64,000 nt of DNA, from assembly GCA_009746045.1 (NCBI GenBank), contig RPFO01000103.1:780143-844142 (forward strand), given 5' to 3'. The number at the start of each line of letters is the position of its first letter. Position 1 is the stretch's first letter. Below are positions 41,724-53,699 of the stretch, piece after piece. The DNA comes from Mesostigma viride. Its lineage: Eukaryota > Streptophyta > Mesostigmatophyceae > Mesostigmatales > Mesostigmataceae. The notes below the pieces were generated by a model. The model saw only the letters and a list, made by a program, of their open reading frames with translations. It was not told the origin of the DNA and made no database searches. Both the position numbers and the translations under genes were made by a program.

Positions 41724-44028
41724 TCAGACGATACCGGCACGGACGGCCACGCGGGCCTTGTTTGCCACCAAAGACGCGTCCGGAGATGTCGGGTGCGACC
41801 ACAGGCCGCCCTGAGGTGTCCCGGACTTGGCCATTGCAGCCGACACAGCAACTGCCTGCCCATTGAGTGCGGCGGCTGCGGCGCGGCGGCGGTGCACCAG
41901 CACGGCCAGGGCAGCCATTGCGGCAACGCCCGCACCCGCAACGCTGGATGCCACGATGATCTTGAGGCTGCTGCTGCTGCTGCCACCGTCGCCACCACTC
42001 GACGTGTTATCGCCAGACTCGGCCTCCACGGCCACGTCCTCCGCGACCGCCGCCATCGCCACGACGTCGCCTCCGCTGGCATCCGCCACGATGACGTCCT
42101 CCATCATCGCCGCGTTGACGCCCGACCCAGCACCCGTGAAGTTGCCGACGACGCGCACGCGCACGACGCGGCTGATGGTGACGATCTCGCTGACCGCCTC
42201 GTCAACGTTCGTGTCCACGCTGCACGTGACCGAGATGTCGTAGTACGGCGCCTCGCCCGCACCCAGCACCGCACGCAGCCGCACGGCCGGAAGTGACACC
42301 ACGCCGACCTCAGGCGCCACGTACGTGACCTTGCCGGTCAAGTCCACGCCGTCCAGGCTGGTCACGCCATCAACCACGCAGCTCTGCGCAAAGAGGATCT
42401 GGGAGGGGGAGGGGTTGGGCTCCGGGCGGGTGCCATTGCGGGAGTCAGTGCCATTGCGGAAGTTGGTGTCGTTCCCAGGGCGAGGCTCCGTGCCGTTGCC
42501 GGGGCGGAAGTTAGTGTCGTTGCCAGGGCGAGGCTCCGTGCCGTTCGGGCGAGGGCCTGCCGTGGCGTTCAGGGGGCGAGGCTCCGTGCCATTGCCAGGG
42601 CGTGGCTGCTGTGGCTGTGGCTGCTGTGGCTGTGGCTGCTGTGGCTGTGGCTGCTGTGGCTGTGGCTGTTGAGGCCTCGGTTGCTGCTGCTGCTGGGGCT
42701 GGGGCTGGGGCTGGGGCTGGCCGGGCCTAACCTGCAGCAGGCTGCGGCGGCGGCCCTCCACCGCGGGCTCCTCGGGGCACACCTCCACGGACAGCTCCCC
42801 ATTGACGCGCACGAGGACGGTCGGGTCGGCCGCGGAGGCGTTGAGGGGGCGCAGGAACGCGGGCTCGGGGTGCACGTTGGCCAGCTGGAGCGGCGCGCAG
42901 GGGGCCGGGGTGTTGAAGCTCTCGTCGCACGACCAGTCGCCAAAGCGCAGGATCTTTGCGAACGCGGCCGCAAAGTCGGCCTGCCACGCCGCCTGGTCCG
43001 CCGCGTACAGGTCCACAAAGTGCTGGAAGCCGTCGGCCGAGGCGTCGCCATCAAGCAGGGACATGTCCGAGGGGAGCATGTTGAAGGGGGAGTTGGCGGG
43101 GCCGTTGTGGTACTGGAACTTGGTGCTGCCGTCCGCGGGGTTCACGACGGTGATCTGGCGCCACGCGCGGTTGCGCAGGGCCACGAAGAACTCGTTGTTG
43201 AAGGCCATGTCGGTACGCACCCAGGTGCCCTGGTAGCCCGAGTTCTGGACGCGCATGCGGCCCACCGTGTGGGCGCCGATGAGGGCAACGGTCTCCTGGG
43301 TGGTCAGCCCCATGCGGCCAAAGATGTCGCGGATGTGCTGCGCGGTTGCCGAGTGGGGGCGCTGGGTGTCGCCGGGCATAACGGCCTCAGGAAGGAGGCC
43401 CAGCTCGGGAGGAAAATCCGCAGCCTCCACGCGCCCCGCGCACCAGGAGACGATGGGCCCGCCCAGCACGCGGACCGCCACGACGGCCGCGGCCGTCTCC
43501 ACGTCGGGGAAGGACACCTCGGGGTGGTTGCCATGAATCTGCACGAATGGAGAGGTTGCATGAGCCGGGCACGAATTCGCTGACCCATAGGTTGAGTCTA
43601 GGGAAAGAAACGATGTGTTTTACATTGTAAGACCAGGCCGGCTACGTTCCGCAATCAGACAGAGCCGGTGTGAAAAAGGACTTTCATCAAACGAGTAAAG
43701 TTGCAGCAGTCGGCTTGCTTACCTGCAGAAGGCGGGCAGTGAGGGGTCGGAGCCCGTTGTTGTTGGCATCGGCGAAGTTGAGGCTGCCGCCATTGGTGCC
43801 GCCGGTTCCGTCGATGGCGTTATAGGATCCAGCCAAGTGGAAGCCAAGGCGGATCGCAGTCGGGGCGAGCGCCTGGTTGTCCCGGAAGAAGCTGACCAGC
43901 TCGTCCTCCAAGGCCTCGAGGCCGACGGGAAGCACGGACTGCTGCGCACCAACGTGCGCGCAGAGTAGCAGGTTGAATGCCAGGAAGGTGAGCACAGCCC
44001 ATGGCTGTGCGGATGTTCCTTTCGTCAT
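41724..44028 (-). CDS. secreted, membrane-anchored haem peroxidase, copy 2 (one intron)
   Basis: Exon 1 is 44028-43723, the intron 43722-43539 (184 bp, same length as in copy 1) and exon 2 43538-41724, giving 706 residues. Domain order and catalytic residues equal those of copy 1 (Arg60, Phe63, His64, His192). The Gln/Pro linker is shorter by 14 residues and the last ten or so residues differ ('ARVAVRAGIV'). Identity with copy 1 is near-complete from the ATG on and includes the intron, yet the 5-prime leader and 3-prime flank cannot be aligned simply. Both copies appear intact, so both may be expressed at the cell surface. Confidence 0.9.
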
Positions 44029-44124
44029 TGGGGGGAGACGAGTCTAGTAGGGCGCGCGCGCTGGTTCTCGGTTCTGGGTATTCGGTGTGTTGTGTGAGTG
44101 ATTGGAATAGCTCGCTGGGCCGGT

Positions 44125-44284
44125 CACGTGTGGTTTATATACCGTTGGGTGCACCAGATGACATTGATGCCAAACAGGTGTAGATTGGTGATTGGATCGA
44201 AGTTAGTGTTGTTATACACGTGGGAAACTGCAATAGGCTCTTATTAGATCCCGCTATCACATTGAACACGTGTCCCAACACGTG
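44125..44284 (-). promoter_or_regulatory. peroxidase copy 2 promoter: four CACGTG boxes and TATA
   Basis: CACGTG occurs at 44125-44130, 44217-44222, 44267-44272 and 44279-44284. Measured from the gene-proximal box the others lie 92, 142 and 154 bp upstream, against 91, 140 and 152 bp in copy 1. The proximal box is next to TATATAAA (44134-44141) as 'TATATAAACCACACGTGAC', against 'TATTTATACCACACGTGAC' in copy 1. CCAATC and CACCTG are also kept. Confidence 0.78.
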
Positions 44285-44376
44285 GGAGCTTTTTATTGGT
44301 TGTAGCCTCCTCTGTACGGCGCGGCGCGGCGGGGGCCGCGCGAGGACCAAGTAAAATCATCATTGTACCAAGTCAT

Positions 44377-44665
44377 GTTGTTGTTGTTGTTGTTGTTGTG
44401 TCCCACGCCGCACATGGGCAGCAGAGAATCTATAGTGGCCGAGGGCCGGATGTATTAGGTACCAAGTCATGTACCAAGTACATACCAAGCACAATCATGA
44501 TAACCAAGCACAACCTATCATGATCGTGAACTTTGAACGAGTACCTACACGTTAGCCATCACAGTGCCCCGATAGTACCACCGATACTAGATATGTCCGG
44601 CCCTCGGCCACTATAGATTCTCTGCTGCTTATGTGAGGCGTGGGACACAACAACAACAACAACAA
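44377..44665. repeat. long inverted repeat with (GTT)n ends, possible MITE
   Basis: The arms 44377-44452 and 44592-44665 are inverted copies: (GTT)n, then GTCCCACGCC, 'CAGCAGAGAATCTATAGTGG' and 'CCGAGGGCCGGA'. They surround a loop of about 140 bp with ACCAAGT words. Arms differ at few positions. It lies about 90 bp upstream of the distal CACGTG box of peroxidase copy 2. Confidence 0.88.
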
Positions 44666-44849
44666 AGCCCTGAGCCATCCCCAAGCAACACGACGTGGTG
44701 GATGTGAGGGTACTTCCTGCTTCCAACAACAAACACGGATGTTTGTCGCCGGATGATTGTCGGTGTTTGTCTTGCAACTGATACTGAAGCGAAGTAATAC
44801 GTTTCAACGGCCTACTGTACAACTAACGGCGCAGCCGGGCTTGAATAGG

Positions 44850-45643
44850 ATTCTCCAGTTTTGCTCTGATCCCTACCCCTAAAGCTCACTCCCCTATCAC
44901 GGAAATCCAAGACGAACACGGCAGCCACCGGGACATCACCTCCATATACTACAAAGCGGTCACCGCTACTACTCAGCTCTCTTTCAAAACGAACCCCATC
45001 CTGACTCATCTACCGCCATGCAAAAAATCCTACATGCCATTCCCCGTCGCCTTACACCAGCTCAACAGCAGGAACTCGATCAAATCCCTTCCATGGAAGA
45101 GGCCACCACAGCCATGGAACACATCAAAACCGGTAGCGCCCCCGGGGTCGACGGTCTGCCTATTGAATTCTGGAAAACGTTCTGGTCCCTTCTACACATA
45201 GATTTTTACGAATGTATTCTTGAAATTTGGCGGCACGGTAAGATGAGCGGCAGATGGGCTGAATCTGCGCTTATCTTACTGTACAAAAAAGGAGACAAGA
45301 CTCTATGGAAAAACTACCGCCCAATCCGTCTCCTTACGGTAGCGTACAAAATCATCAGTAAAATAATCCAACGACGCTTATACACCGTCCTAGACTTCCT
45401 CATTGGTCCTGAGCAAGTGGGCTTTAGGGCCAATCTCCACATCAACGACAGCATCACCCTCATCATGGACATTGTGGACAAAGCATGGCGCGACGATATA
45501 GAGGGTTTCTTATTGTTCTGGGATTTTGAAAAAGCCTTTGACCGTATGTGCTGGGAATACCTCGAACACATTCTAACCGCACTAGGATTCGGCCCACAAC
45601 TCATGACCGTCATTATGGGTATGATCAAATCACTTGCATGGTA
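44850..45643 (+). pseudogene. non-LTR retrotransposon reverse transcriptase fragment
   Basis: From 45018 an open frame carries 'GSAPGVDGLPIEFWK', 'LLYKKGD' with 'WKNYRPIRLLTVAYKI', 'GPEQVGFRANLHIND' and 'FWDFEKAFDRM', the successive RT blocks of LINEs. It stops at 45643 before the YADD block, where another repeat begins. Upstream (from about 44860) another frame reads 'PITEIQDEHGSH', the usual sequence before RT in L1-like elements, so there is a frameshift. The piece is truncated at both ends and cannot be active. Confidence 0.85.
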
Positions 45644-45649
45644 GCTAGT

Positions 45650-46900
45650 AAATTCTGCTTGTTAGTCGGCCCCCCTGAACGTACACTCTGAGACGGAGGA
45701 GTCAAGTGATGGACAGTGTCCAAGGAATCACGTCTGTTACCCATTGCCAATTGAGGAGTACCAGAATTGTACACCAGGATTAACACCTGAGGAGCGTTGG
45801 TTAATGGGAGACATACCCCCACCAAGAGACGTTTGAGAGGACATGTTTGATGTGCAAATGAAGGAAATACACTGGACGAGGAAAGGTTAAAAATCTGTTC
45901 AAGGATTAAATAAAAATCTGACCAAGGCTAGAATAAAATCAGATCAAGGATACATGACCAAGAAAACAAAAGAAAGTGGCAACCACTTGAGCAAGAAAAA
46001 GGAAAGAATTATTTAGCTCCCTCCTTCTTGGTCACTGTAATTGACAAGGAACCGAATTCCAAGGTAAGAGGGGTTTCAATAGAGGAGGAAGAAGACCCAC
46101 GTTCTCACCATGATAGGATAATCCAAGAAGGTGGGCGCAAGGGTAGGGCAAAAGGGTGACCAGAAGGGCCAAAAAGCCAGGAAAGAACGTCTTGGGGGTA
46201 CGGCACCAGAGGTAGGGGCTGCAGGAATTAGGGTAGAAGTATAGTGACAGGGGGAGGACGTATGGGCTCACTGGCCCGTTGCTGGGCAGCCCTAGTCTTA
46301 GGGGTACCAGTAGGGTTACCTTGTACATTGAAGGCAGGGGTAGGGGAAGACCGATCAGGTTTCATAGGCAATGGTAGGCTGCGCAAAAGGGGCAGGAGGA
46401 CGCATGGGGACGGCAGTAGGTCTACCAGAAGGACCTATATAGGAGCATGCGTACGACCATTTACTAGTAGGTGCCACACCCAACAGGGTAGGAGCAGCAA
46501 GAGAAGCTGGGGCAGGGTTAGTAGACGTAGGAGGGAGCTGCCCGTGTGCAGCACTAGCTAACCTAGCATGCTGACTGTAGTGGTGCACCAATAGGCGTAG
46601 GGGTGCATCCATAGGCGTACGATTACCTAAGTGCATGGTACGCAGGGGTAAAGGGATCGAGACTGGGTAGGAAGCCTAGGCATCACTGCCCGTGGGGTAA
46701 GGTGGTACACGATATCCATGGACTCACGCTTACGGCTTATTACCAACAGGGGTAGCAGAAACATGGGTAAAAGGAAGTGTACTAGTAGGGTCACTACCAC
46801 TAGCACTATAGCACGATGGTTGATAGCGGGTAAACCGCGACCAGGTGAAGATTGAGAGACCATTTGTAAGAGAAGGTGCTATTTTACTTTTCCTTAAACA
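45650..46900 (-). pseudogene. fragments of a third, divergent gag/ORF1 region
   Basis: On the minus strand 'ETPLTLEFGSLSITVTKKE' (about 46080-46020) is the ORF1 end, and 'GNRRDSLDTVHHLTP' (about 45740) is the gag start; they are in the same order as in copy 1. Further up, 'SRKRESMDIVYHLTPR' (about 46700) and 'IGPSGRPTAVPMRPPA' (about 46430) come from another gag of the same type. All are short and out of frame with each other. At least two related elements have left debris here. Confidence 0.7.
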
Positions 46901-46951
46901 AGGTAATAGGAAGGGTTAAAGAACCAAAGTCAATACAAAGAGGCTATAGAT

Positions 46952-47504
46952 TGTTACGTCGCGTAACAATCTGTCACAGTTACGGACGTAAATTAGGTCC
47001 TTTGCCTCAGTCGTTCCTAGGTTTACGTGTAGCTTGTACCGGTGGACACTGTTGTCCCGGTGCCGTGGTGCATTGGATGCAATTGGCGTCGCGCCGCGTA
47101 CTTTAGTAGTGGTCCTTATCCTTCGCGTAGAATGTAGTGGACCAGCGTGCAATGATCTGTGCATTTGTAGGCGAGGGCCATGTCGGCCCGAGCATGCTGG
47201 ACCGTTGGTGATCACTTATGCACGTTCTACCCCTCGTGTTGGCACCCGGCGTGTGTTATGAATTAACACATATTAGCTAGGGTCATGGCAGTGTAGTAGT
47301 GTTTCCTTCCTCTATCCTGGAATCAACGGGTTTCGGTTGAATGGCCTATTATGGCATATTATAGTCGTACTTATGTAAATGCATTGAGATCCAGTTCGTC
47401 ATGTTCGTCTTTCGCACAGGGATTAACTAGAGGTGGCCTCACTAATTTAGGTAGTATTAGACGTGGATTAGGTAGAGGCGGAGGTAGAGGGCTGAGTCGT
47501 AACA
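46952..47504 (+). repeat. 5-prime LTR of retrotransposon copy 2
   Basis: Begins TGTTACGTCGCGTAAC and ends CGTAACA; clearly homologous to, but diverged from, the copy 1 LTR read in reverse. The candidate primer site TGGACTCGGAGG follows at 47506. Confidence 0.9.
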
Positions 47505-48029
47505 ATGGACTCGGAGGAATTTTAGGTAGAGAACGTGACGGAGATCCCCTGCAGCAGACGCTATTAACAACCCTACCCTTCCGCGGCCAGGAATACGAAG
47601 TCAGCACAGCCTTGCCAGGTAATGGGCGGGTCGCCTGCAAGCTAGCTGGGTAGTGCTGCCCGATTCGGGACACGCCTAGGCTAGGAGTTAGACCTGCTCG
47701 CAGCAGAAAACCCTTAATAGTTAGCTCCTTTCCCTCTTCCGGCATTAATGTTTTCCTTAGAAGTGTTGTTTTACTGTCGTAGATAGGTGATGGTTTCTTT
47801 TCAGCGTTAGTGAGACGTTTAGCGTCTTTGTAGGCTCCACCTTTTCTTTCGTGCTGCTGCTTATTAGTAGACGGCCGCACTCGCAGAACCTCACTGGGTC
47901 GCTGATATTAGGAATACGAGCGCTGGACCCTTGCCGCCCTCGTGCTTTCGGTGATCCAGATACCTCAGCTAAGTCGCCTACTCCTCGTTCTCCTTACGTG
48001 ACTACTCAAGACCTACCAGGTGTGTTAAC

Positions 48030-48433
48030 ATGAGCCAGCGACGTCCTTTTCCTGCTCCTTGTCATTCGACTATAGTAATAATAGCTTAGTAGCGAAATAC
48101 TACGTAGTTATTACCCCTCATTGGGCATCTATTTTCTTATCGTGGTCCGATGCTAGGAAGTTCGTTCAGTCGCGTACATATAATAATGTCTCCAAATATA
48201 AGAAGTTTATGTCCTTTGAGGAAGCTCAGACCTACCTTTTAAATCATGAGTGAATCAGATGTGGGCCTCCATTCTCGTCCTGCGCCTCATGCTCGCCCTT
48301 CTGTAGATAGCCTTGTTTTTGTTACACCACCTCCATCACCCCCTCGTCCTACGGTGTCATCCTCCTCTAGTGTAGATACTCCTCTCACCTTAGAGTTTGG
48401 TTCCCTATCCATTGCTGTTTTTAAAAAGGATTG
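48030..48433 (+). pseudogene. broken ORF1 (hybrid-binding / viroplasmin-like)
   Basis: Starts 'MSQRRPFPAP', loses frame at about 48070, resumes as 'AKYYVVITPHWASIFLSW' and 'YKKFMSFEEAQTYLL', stops at 48253, and resumes in a third frame to 'LTLEFGSLSIAVFKKD'. The core residues of the domain are kept despite the breaks. Confidence 0.8.
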
Positions 48434-48554
48434 ATTTTACTTGTTTTCCTTTTCTTAGGACATTAAAAGTTTTTCCTTTTTACTTTCCTTGCTTTAATTT
48501 AGGTTGTTGTACTTCTCCTTATTGAAACCTTAATTGTTTTTCCTCATATTGAAC

Positions 48555-51500
48555 ATGGATCCAGTGGGTGGAGAGATGTCACCTATACCTACCACTAAGA
48601 ATACTAATAATGCCAATAATAATAATAATAATAATAATAGTAATAGTAATAACAACAACACTACCTGTGGTAATAGACGGGATTCCTTGGAAACGGTACA
48701 CCACCTCACTCCTCAAGGTAACCTGCGTACCTCACCTCCTTCCCCTACCACTAGTGGTCGTCGTCGTTCCTCTGTTACCCCTCCTACCTTGGAACAACGT
48801 ATGCATGTCAGATTTAGTGAAGACCCTTCTTTCACCTTGAACCAGGCCCCTGCCCCTCCTGCAACCTTGGCTCAACCCTCAATTAGGTCCTCACTTCCTG
48901 ATAATGCTTCTAGGCCTCAAGCTCACTCCTGTTCCTTCCATCCCTAGCTGCTTTTAACATGGGTCGTAACCCTGCCCCTGTAGGTCCTTCGGGTCGCCCT
49001 AGTGCAGTTCCCTTTCATCCTCCTGCTTCTTGGTCCTACCCTGACACGGCCTACGACTCAGGCTGCCCAGGTTCCTTCCCGCGTAGCAGAGCTAGAAGTT
49101 AATAGTGATTTCAGCACCATGCCCCTAGACGACAGAAATTATGATCATTTTGCCTATTGTCTAATCACCAAGAAAATGTCCTCAAATGAGGACATTTTTA
49201 AGCATGGATACCATTTGTAATAACTAACACATGTCAACACATTCATGGGTACGGTATGGAACCATCTTCATTTATGATATGTTCAAGAGTTGCAATGCTT
49301 AACATCCATGAAATATGCTCATTGTATAATTGTTTACGATTTATGAATGCAGGGGGGTCGCTACACGAGTGACCAAATAGCACTCAAGTCAAAAATATGC
49401 CAAGAAAGAAGGCATGGCCAGGTCATGGCTGGCCCTGAAAATGCACCCAGGGTGCCCACAACATGTCTATGTTACACCCTCGCAGTCCTAGACCCTGCAG
49501 CCTGCCAGGGGGGGGGACAAAATGTAACTGGCAGCCAGAGATCATGGTGCAGGCCAAACAGCAGGTGTAAAGCTAGCTCAGTCCAACGAGTGAAATATGA
49601 AGCAAATACTTGCCAAGGTTAGGTCCATGATCGTTAGTAGAGGCTCGGCTGCCACCACGGTGCTAAACCATGATGCTGAACCCTTACGTTATGTATGAAA
49701 CATATACTGCAAAGAGGCACAAGTTGTAACACAAGCACAATGTAAACATGACAAGCTCAAGTTTCCAAGCCAGTCTTGATCACTTGGACATGAGTTGAAG
49801 CATTAGAAACATATGGGCAACATACCAGCAAGCCTTGAAAAACTTCTCAGCAACAAGGCAGTATATGTGTTGAATCAAACTACCACATCGCAATTAAGCA
49901 CAGCGACTTCTAGTTGCTGCTGTTTTGATAACGCAAGGCCGTTTACCTTTTCAGTGACGCAACGGGAAAAGAAAGTACTGCCCAGCAAACTTCCGTTATT
50001 CCCCGGACATAAACGTAATCAAAACCACGAAGTTGGGCATTGAAAGCAACCGGAATGATCACGTCTGCGAGAGTTATAGGTTACAATCCGCTTAACACGC
50101 TTACTTAGAACGATGCGGTTGAGAATGACAGCCGGAACCTTGTTCTTGACGTGCGCCCAGGCCGCCAGCTGCGCGGGCCAGCTCAAGAAATATATATTAA
50201 AGGACGGTGACGCGTGGGAAGCACCCAGCCTTGCGGCAAAAGAAAAATATGGCTCGCGCTCGCCCTGGTTTTCGCCAGGCGCGACTGCGACATCACGACG
50301 AAAAAATAGAGACTGTTTGACGCATGCAACTGCCCAGGTCTCTCTTCTCCCCATGTCGCCCATAAGCCCAGAAGCATACCATAACCCATACTCGCGATAT
50401 CCGCAGCGCCTGGGCGGAAAAAGAAATTGTAAAACCGAACTGCGAACTGACCTATCATGCGATCTACGTAGCTCTCAGATTTTCTTCAACCATGCCAAAA
50501 TCCGTTCATGAACAAAAATTTCGACATATACAAAGCACCTGCACGTGAAGAATAGCATCTTCGAAATCACTAGATGACGATCTAAAATGCTGTCTTCGTC
50601 CGGGGCAAAATAATTCCCTATAACATTCAGGCAAGCCTCGGAACTGGCACGACCCCATAGCCGCCACTCGACAAAACACTCGATTGCATTGCGATGTTCT
50701 TGCTATTGTAGGTACTTTTCGTCGCCTCATATTTTCCAGGTACGGTCGACCCCTGTCGACCCCAGGGGCTTGGCGCGCTCAGTACCTATCCCAGTTTCGC
50801 GCCAAAACCCACCAAGTGACCCTAGGACCAAATTTGGCGCCAAAACCGCGCCCCTGACCCCCCCCGTCTCAAACGAGGACTATGTCCTCAAATGAGGACA
50901 TTTGGTTTTTGGACACTATTATTCCTCCCTTCGTGAACCATATACTGTCCCCTTCTCCTATGGGCACCAGCCTGAAACGGTGGCCCCTTCTAGGCCCCTA
51001 TCCAAAACCTTTCCTCTCCCTTCTTTCTATCCCCCTTATGTAGCAGTGGAGGACTGTCAGTGGTCCCATGGGTAGATCTGATCCTTCCCATCCTCCTAAG
51101 CCCCCTGCCCTTCCCCTCTTCGCTAACCTTCCCAAATTAGATGTCAAGTCTTCCCCTAAACAGTTTTTCACTTTCATTATGCTGCTGACTCAAAACACAG
51201 AGTCGTGGCAAAATCATAATAGATGGCGTCTCCCTGTTGTAGTTTTAGTCCCTCATTATCTTACTACCTGTATTACCTCTGAGCTTGCAACCCTCATTCA
51301 GTGTGAATCCTTGGCCTCCCATGCCTACCCTAACTCAGTCAGCAGAATTGTTTAAGAGGTTAGAGAGTCATCTAGTTCCTCCTGATGCAGATTGGCAGGA
51401 TAGATTAGCCTTTGGTACTCTGCAGCAAGGTACCAAATCGTTTAAGGAGTATATGAAAGAATTTGATGCACAGATGGTACGTATTAGGGATTTGTCGGGC

Positions 51501-52012
51501 GCAGAAGTACGTGCTCGTTTCCTTCAAGGCCTCAGTAGACCCTTATTACGTGAGGTAAAACGCCAGTTCTCTGCCTACCGTTTTACTGATCTGCCCCTCA
51601 ATCAAGCATGTGCGACAGCATCTATTACGAGTAGCAGATTTCTTTACCACTCCTCTTCCTACCCGTTCCCGTATTAACAACATTAGCCTTACCCCTGAGG
51701 AGGAGAACTCCTATGTAGAAGAGCTAGATATTTGTGTTACCGACCTCTCGGCTCTTGATGTATCTCATATTACATGCTATCATGCATTGTAAGGAAGTAG
51801 GTCATCTTAAACGTGAGTGCCCCAAGTTCCTTTCTGGTGCTCCCCCTCATCCCGATGCTCGCCCTCCTCGTACCCCTCAGCATGCTCCTATTCTCCCCAC
51901 TTCAGGACGCATTCCCTCAGCTACCCCTAGTAGGCTGAATGCTGTGCAGACAGGACCCTCAGGGGTCCCCTATGATTATCAGGCTCCTGCACCCTCTGGC
52001 GCTCCCTCGTGA
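48555..52012 (+). pseudogene. broken gag, split by a DNA element
   Basis: Starts 'MDPVGGEMSPIP' and reaches a stop after 'SCSFHP'. The capsid part resumes in another frame to 'DDRNYDHFAY' at 49158. After the inserted element it continues at 50917 with 'SLREPYTVPFSYGH' and through 'GTLQQGTKSFKEYMKEFDAQ'. The zinc knuckle region is damaged ('CYHAL' then a stop, near 51780). At least five frame breaks are seen. Confidence 0.85.
49159..50916. mobile_element. DNA element with palindromic ends, inserted in gag of copy 2
   Basis: The ends are inverted (GTCTAATCACCAAG on the left; read from the right GTGTCCAAAAACCA), each followed by the same hairpin ATGTCCTCA-AA-TGAGGACAT. TATT flanks both sides (49155-49158, 50917-50920), though the right flank has three extra bases. 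The uninterrupted site is seen in copy 1 near 37160. The interior (about 49200-50545) is the reverse complement of the foldback core at 5345-6950. No transposase is seen. Confidence 0.78.
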
Positions 52013-52149
52013 CCCTCCAGCAGTGGCTTTTCCGCCAGGGTCTTCTTCGGGGTTAGTCCCTGGCAGTGGATGTGGGGGGGGAGGGGGAACAGTAGGCCTG
52101 TCAGCCGGGGGTAACGTGGACAGGTCCTTAGCTAGTAACCCAGATAATA

Positions 52150-52456
52150 GTTTTTGCCTGCCTGTTTTCATAACCTCTGTAGGAGCTGAATCATCCCTAC
52201 CCTTACGTGTTCGTCCTCTTATGTTTTTAAATGGCGGTTTAACTGTCCCTCACACTGTTGCAGACCCTAGTTCTTGCATGCTGATGAACTCTTGAATGTC
52301 TCCGTGCTAGTGGATAGCGGTGCGGCTAGCTCCTTTGTGAGCGAAGCCCTAGTTAGGCGTTCAGGACTAGTCCCTATCCCTCACACCAACTGAACCTGTC
52401 ACTGTTCATTATGCTGATGGCCGCACCAGTCATTCCCCCGGTACGGTATCTGTTAG
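52150..52456 (+). pseudogene. truncated retroviral-type protease
   Basis: Has 'CLPVFITSVGAESSLPLRV', 'VLVDSGAASSFVSEALVRR' (in a second frame) and 'HYADGRTSHSPGT', then ends abruptly. It corresponds to the first two thirds of 33643-34257. Confidence 0.85.
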
Positions 52457-52584
52457 GGATATTATATCCACCTGGCCACAATATATCCCAGCCTGATTTA
52501 TATTCCATGAGCAACCAAATTAAGTGAGATAAGTATTTCTGGACGCATTGCGTTCAACTTTAATCGAATTGACAATAATGATCT

Positions 52585-53690
52585 GTGTTATCGACTTTAA
52601 TTCTGGCTTGTTGCCTGATTGCCTCCGGCACATGCGTGCACAGGGCGCAAATCTTGAGGCTGGCGTGGGAGCGCGACGTCGGCCAGCACCGCGAAGCGGA
52701 GCGCGTGCGTGTGGATCTGGGTCAGCTCAGGAGGCAGGTGGGGCTGGAGCGTGACGTCCGCCAGTAATTGGAGGCAGGGCACCGTGCGGAGCTGGATAAG
52801 CTTAGGAGGGAGGTGGGGCAGCCGTGGCAGGCGATGGGGGACGAAAGGCGGAAGTGGGAGGCGCTCGAGGCTGACCTCGTGAGTGCGCTGGACCGATTGA
52901 AAAGTGCCGAGTAACAGTTGGGGGAGGCGGCACGGTGGTTCGCCCACCAAGGAGAGATGTTGGATCGCCAGCAGATAGACTCTCGACGCCCGCAGCAGGG
53001 GGAATATTTTACCTCTTGTCAGCAGCAGCAGGAGGAGCATGCGGATTCATCTCGCCCACAACAGGCTCCTGAGGCTCTCCTTCCTCGCCCAAAGAAGGGG
53101 CGGGCAGCTACTGCTACTCTTCTTGATAGACAACAGCAGGAGCCGACGTCCCTCCCCCGCCAGCAGGGAAAGGAGGCCGGGCCAGCAGCCGGAAGAGCAG
53201 GCTACTTTTTCCCGTCAGCACGACAAGCAAGCTTCTCTTTGTCGCAAGCAGGAGAACGATGCCCTTCCATCTGGCCAGCAGCAGAAAGCGGGGTGGCTCG
53301 CCAGCAGGAGGAGCAGGTGGTGGTCGAGAAATGGCCGGAGACGTTCCATTGCTCAAAGCTGGGAAACCCCGTACAGTCGACCGCGCTTCATATTGCTGCT
53401 AGGACGGGCCGGCTTGATGTCGTGCGCCACTTGGTGCGGTTCGGCATGGACATCAACTCGAGGGCGAGCGGGGGTGAGCAGTTCCTCACACCGTTTGCTC
53501 TCGCGCTGGAGAGCCGCCACCTGGACCTTGCCCTGTTTCTGATCGATGCGGGTGCCCAGGTGGATCGTAGCATGGGGGCCGACCGTCCAACTGCGTTTGT
53601 GACGGCGGTGGCAGAGGGGGATGTTACCTTGGCCCGCATGCCGCTAGATGGCGGCGGGTGGTTTTACCGGATTAGGATACATTTGCACGG
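52585..53690 (+). pseudogene. coiled-coil and ankyrin-repeat gene, decayed
   Basis: One frame runs through 52585-53690 with two TAA stops (52765-52767 and 52912-52914). The first part is a charged coiled coil ('LGQLRRQVGLERDVRQ', 'LEADLVSALDRLKSAE'), the middle is Gln/Arg-rich, and 53385-53640 holds ankyrin repeats ('TALHIAARTGRLDVVRHLV', 'ALESRHLDLALFLIDAGAQV'). The frame from 52918 is open for 280 codons, starts at TTG and lacks a good initiator. Two clean stops in an otherwise preserved frame suggest a recent pseudogene. Confidence 0.65.
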
Positions 53691-53699
53691 CTTCAAATG

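Larger units (their letters stand above)
46952..52456 (+). mobile_element. Ty3/gypsy chromovirus, copy 2, degenerate and truncated
   Basis: It is on the opposite strand to copy 1. A 5-prime LTR (46952-47504), primer site, ORF1 and gag lead into a protease that breaks off near 52456 within the sequence after 'HYADGRTSHSPGT'. RT, integrase and the 3-prime LTR are missing. Several frameshifts are present, and a DNA element sits in gag (49159-50916). It is older than copy 1. Confidence 0.92.

Noticed and set aside
52765-52914. Reassignment of TAA to glutamine, as in some ulvophyte algae
   Set aside because: The retrotransposon pol, CstA and peroxidase frames use ordinary stops and no internal TAA or TAG, so a decayed gene explains the two TAA codons better.
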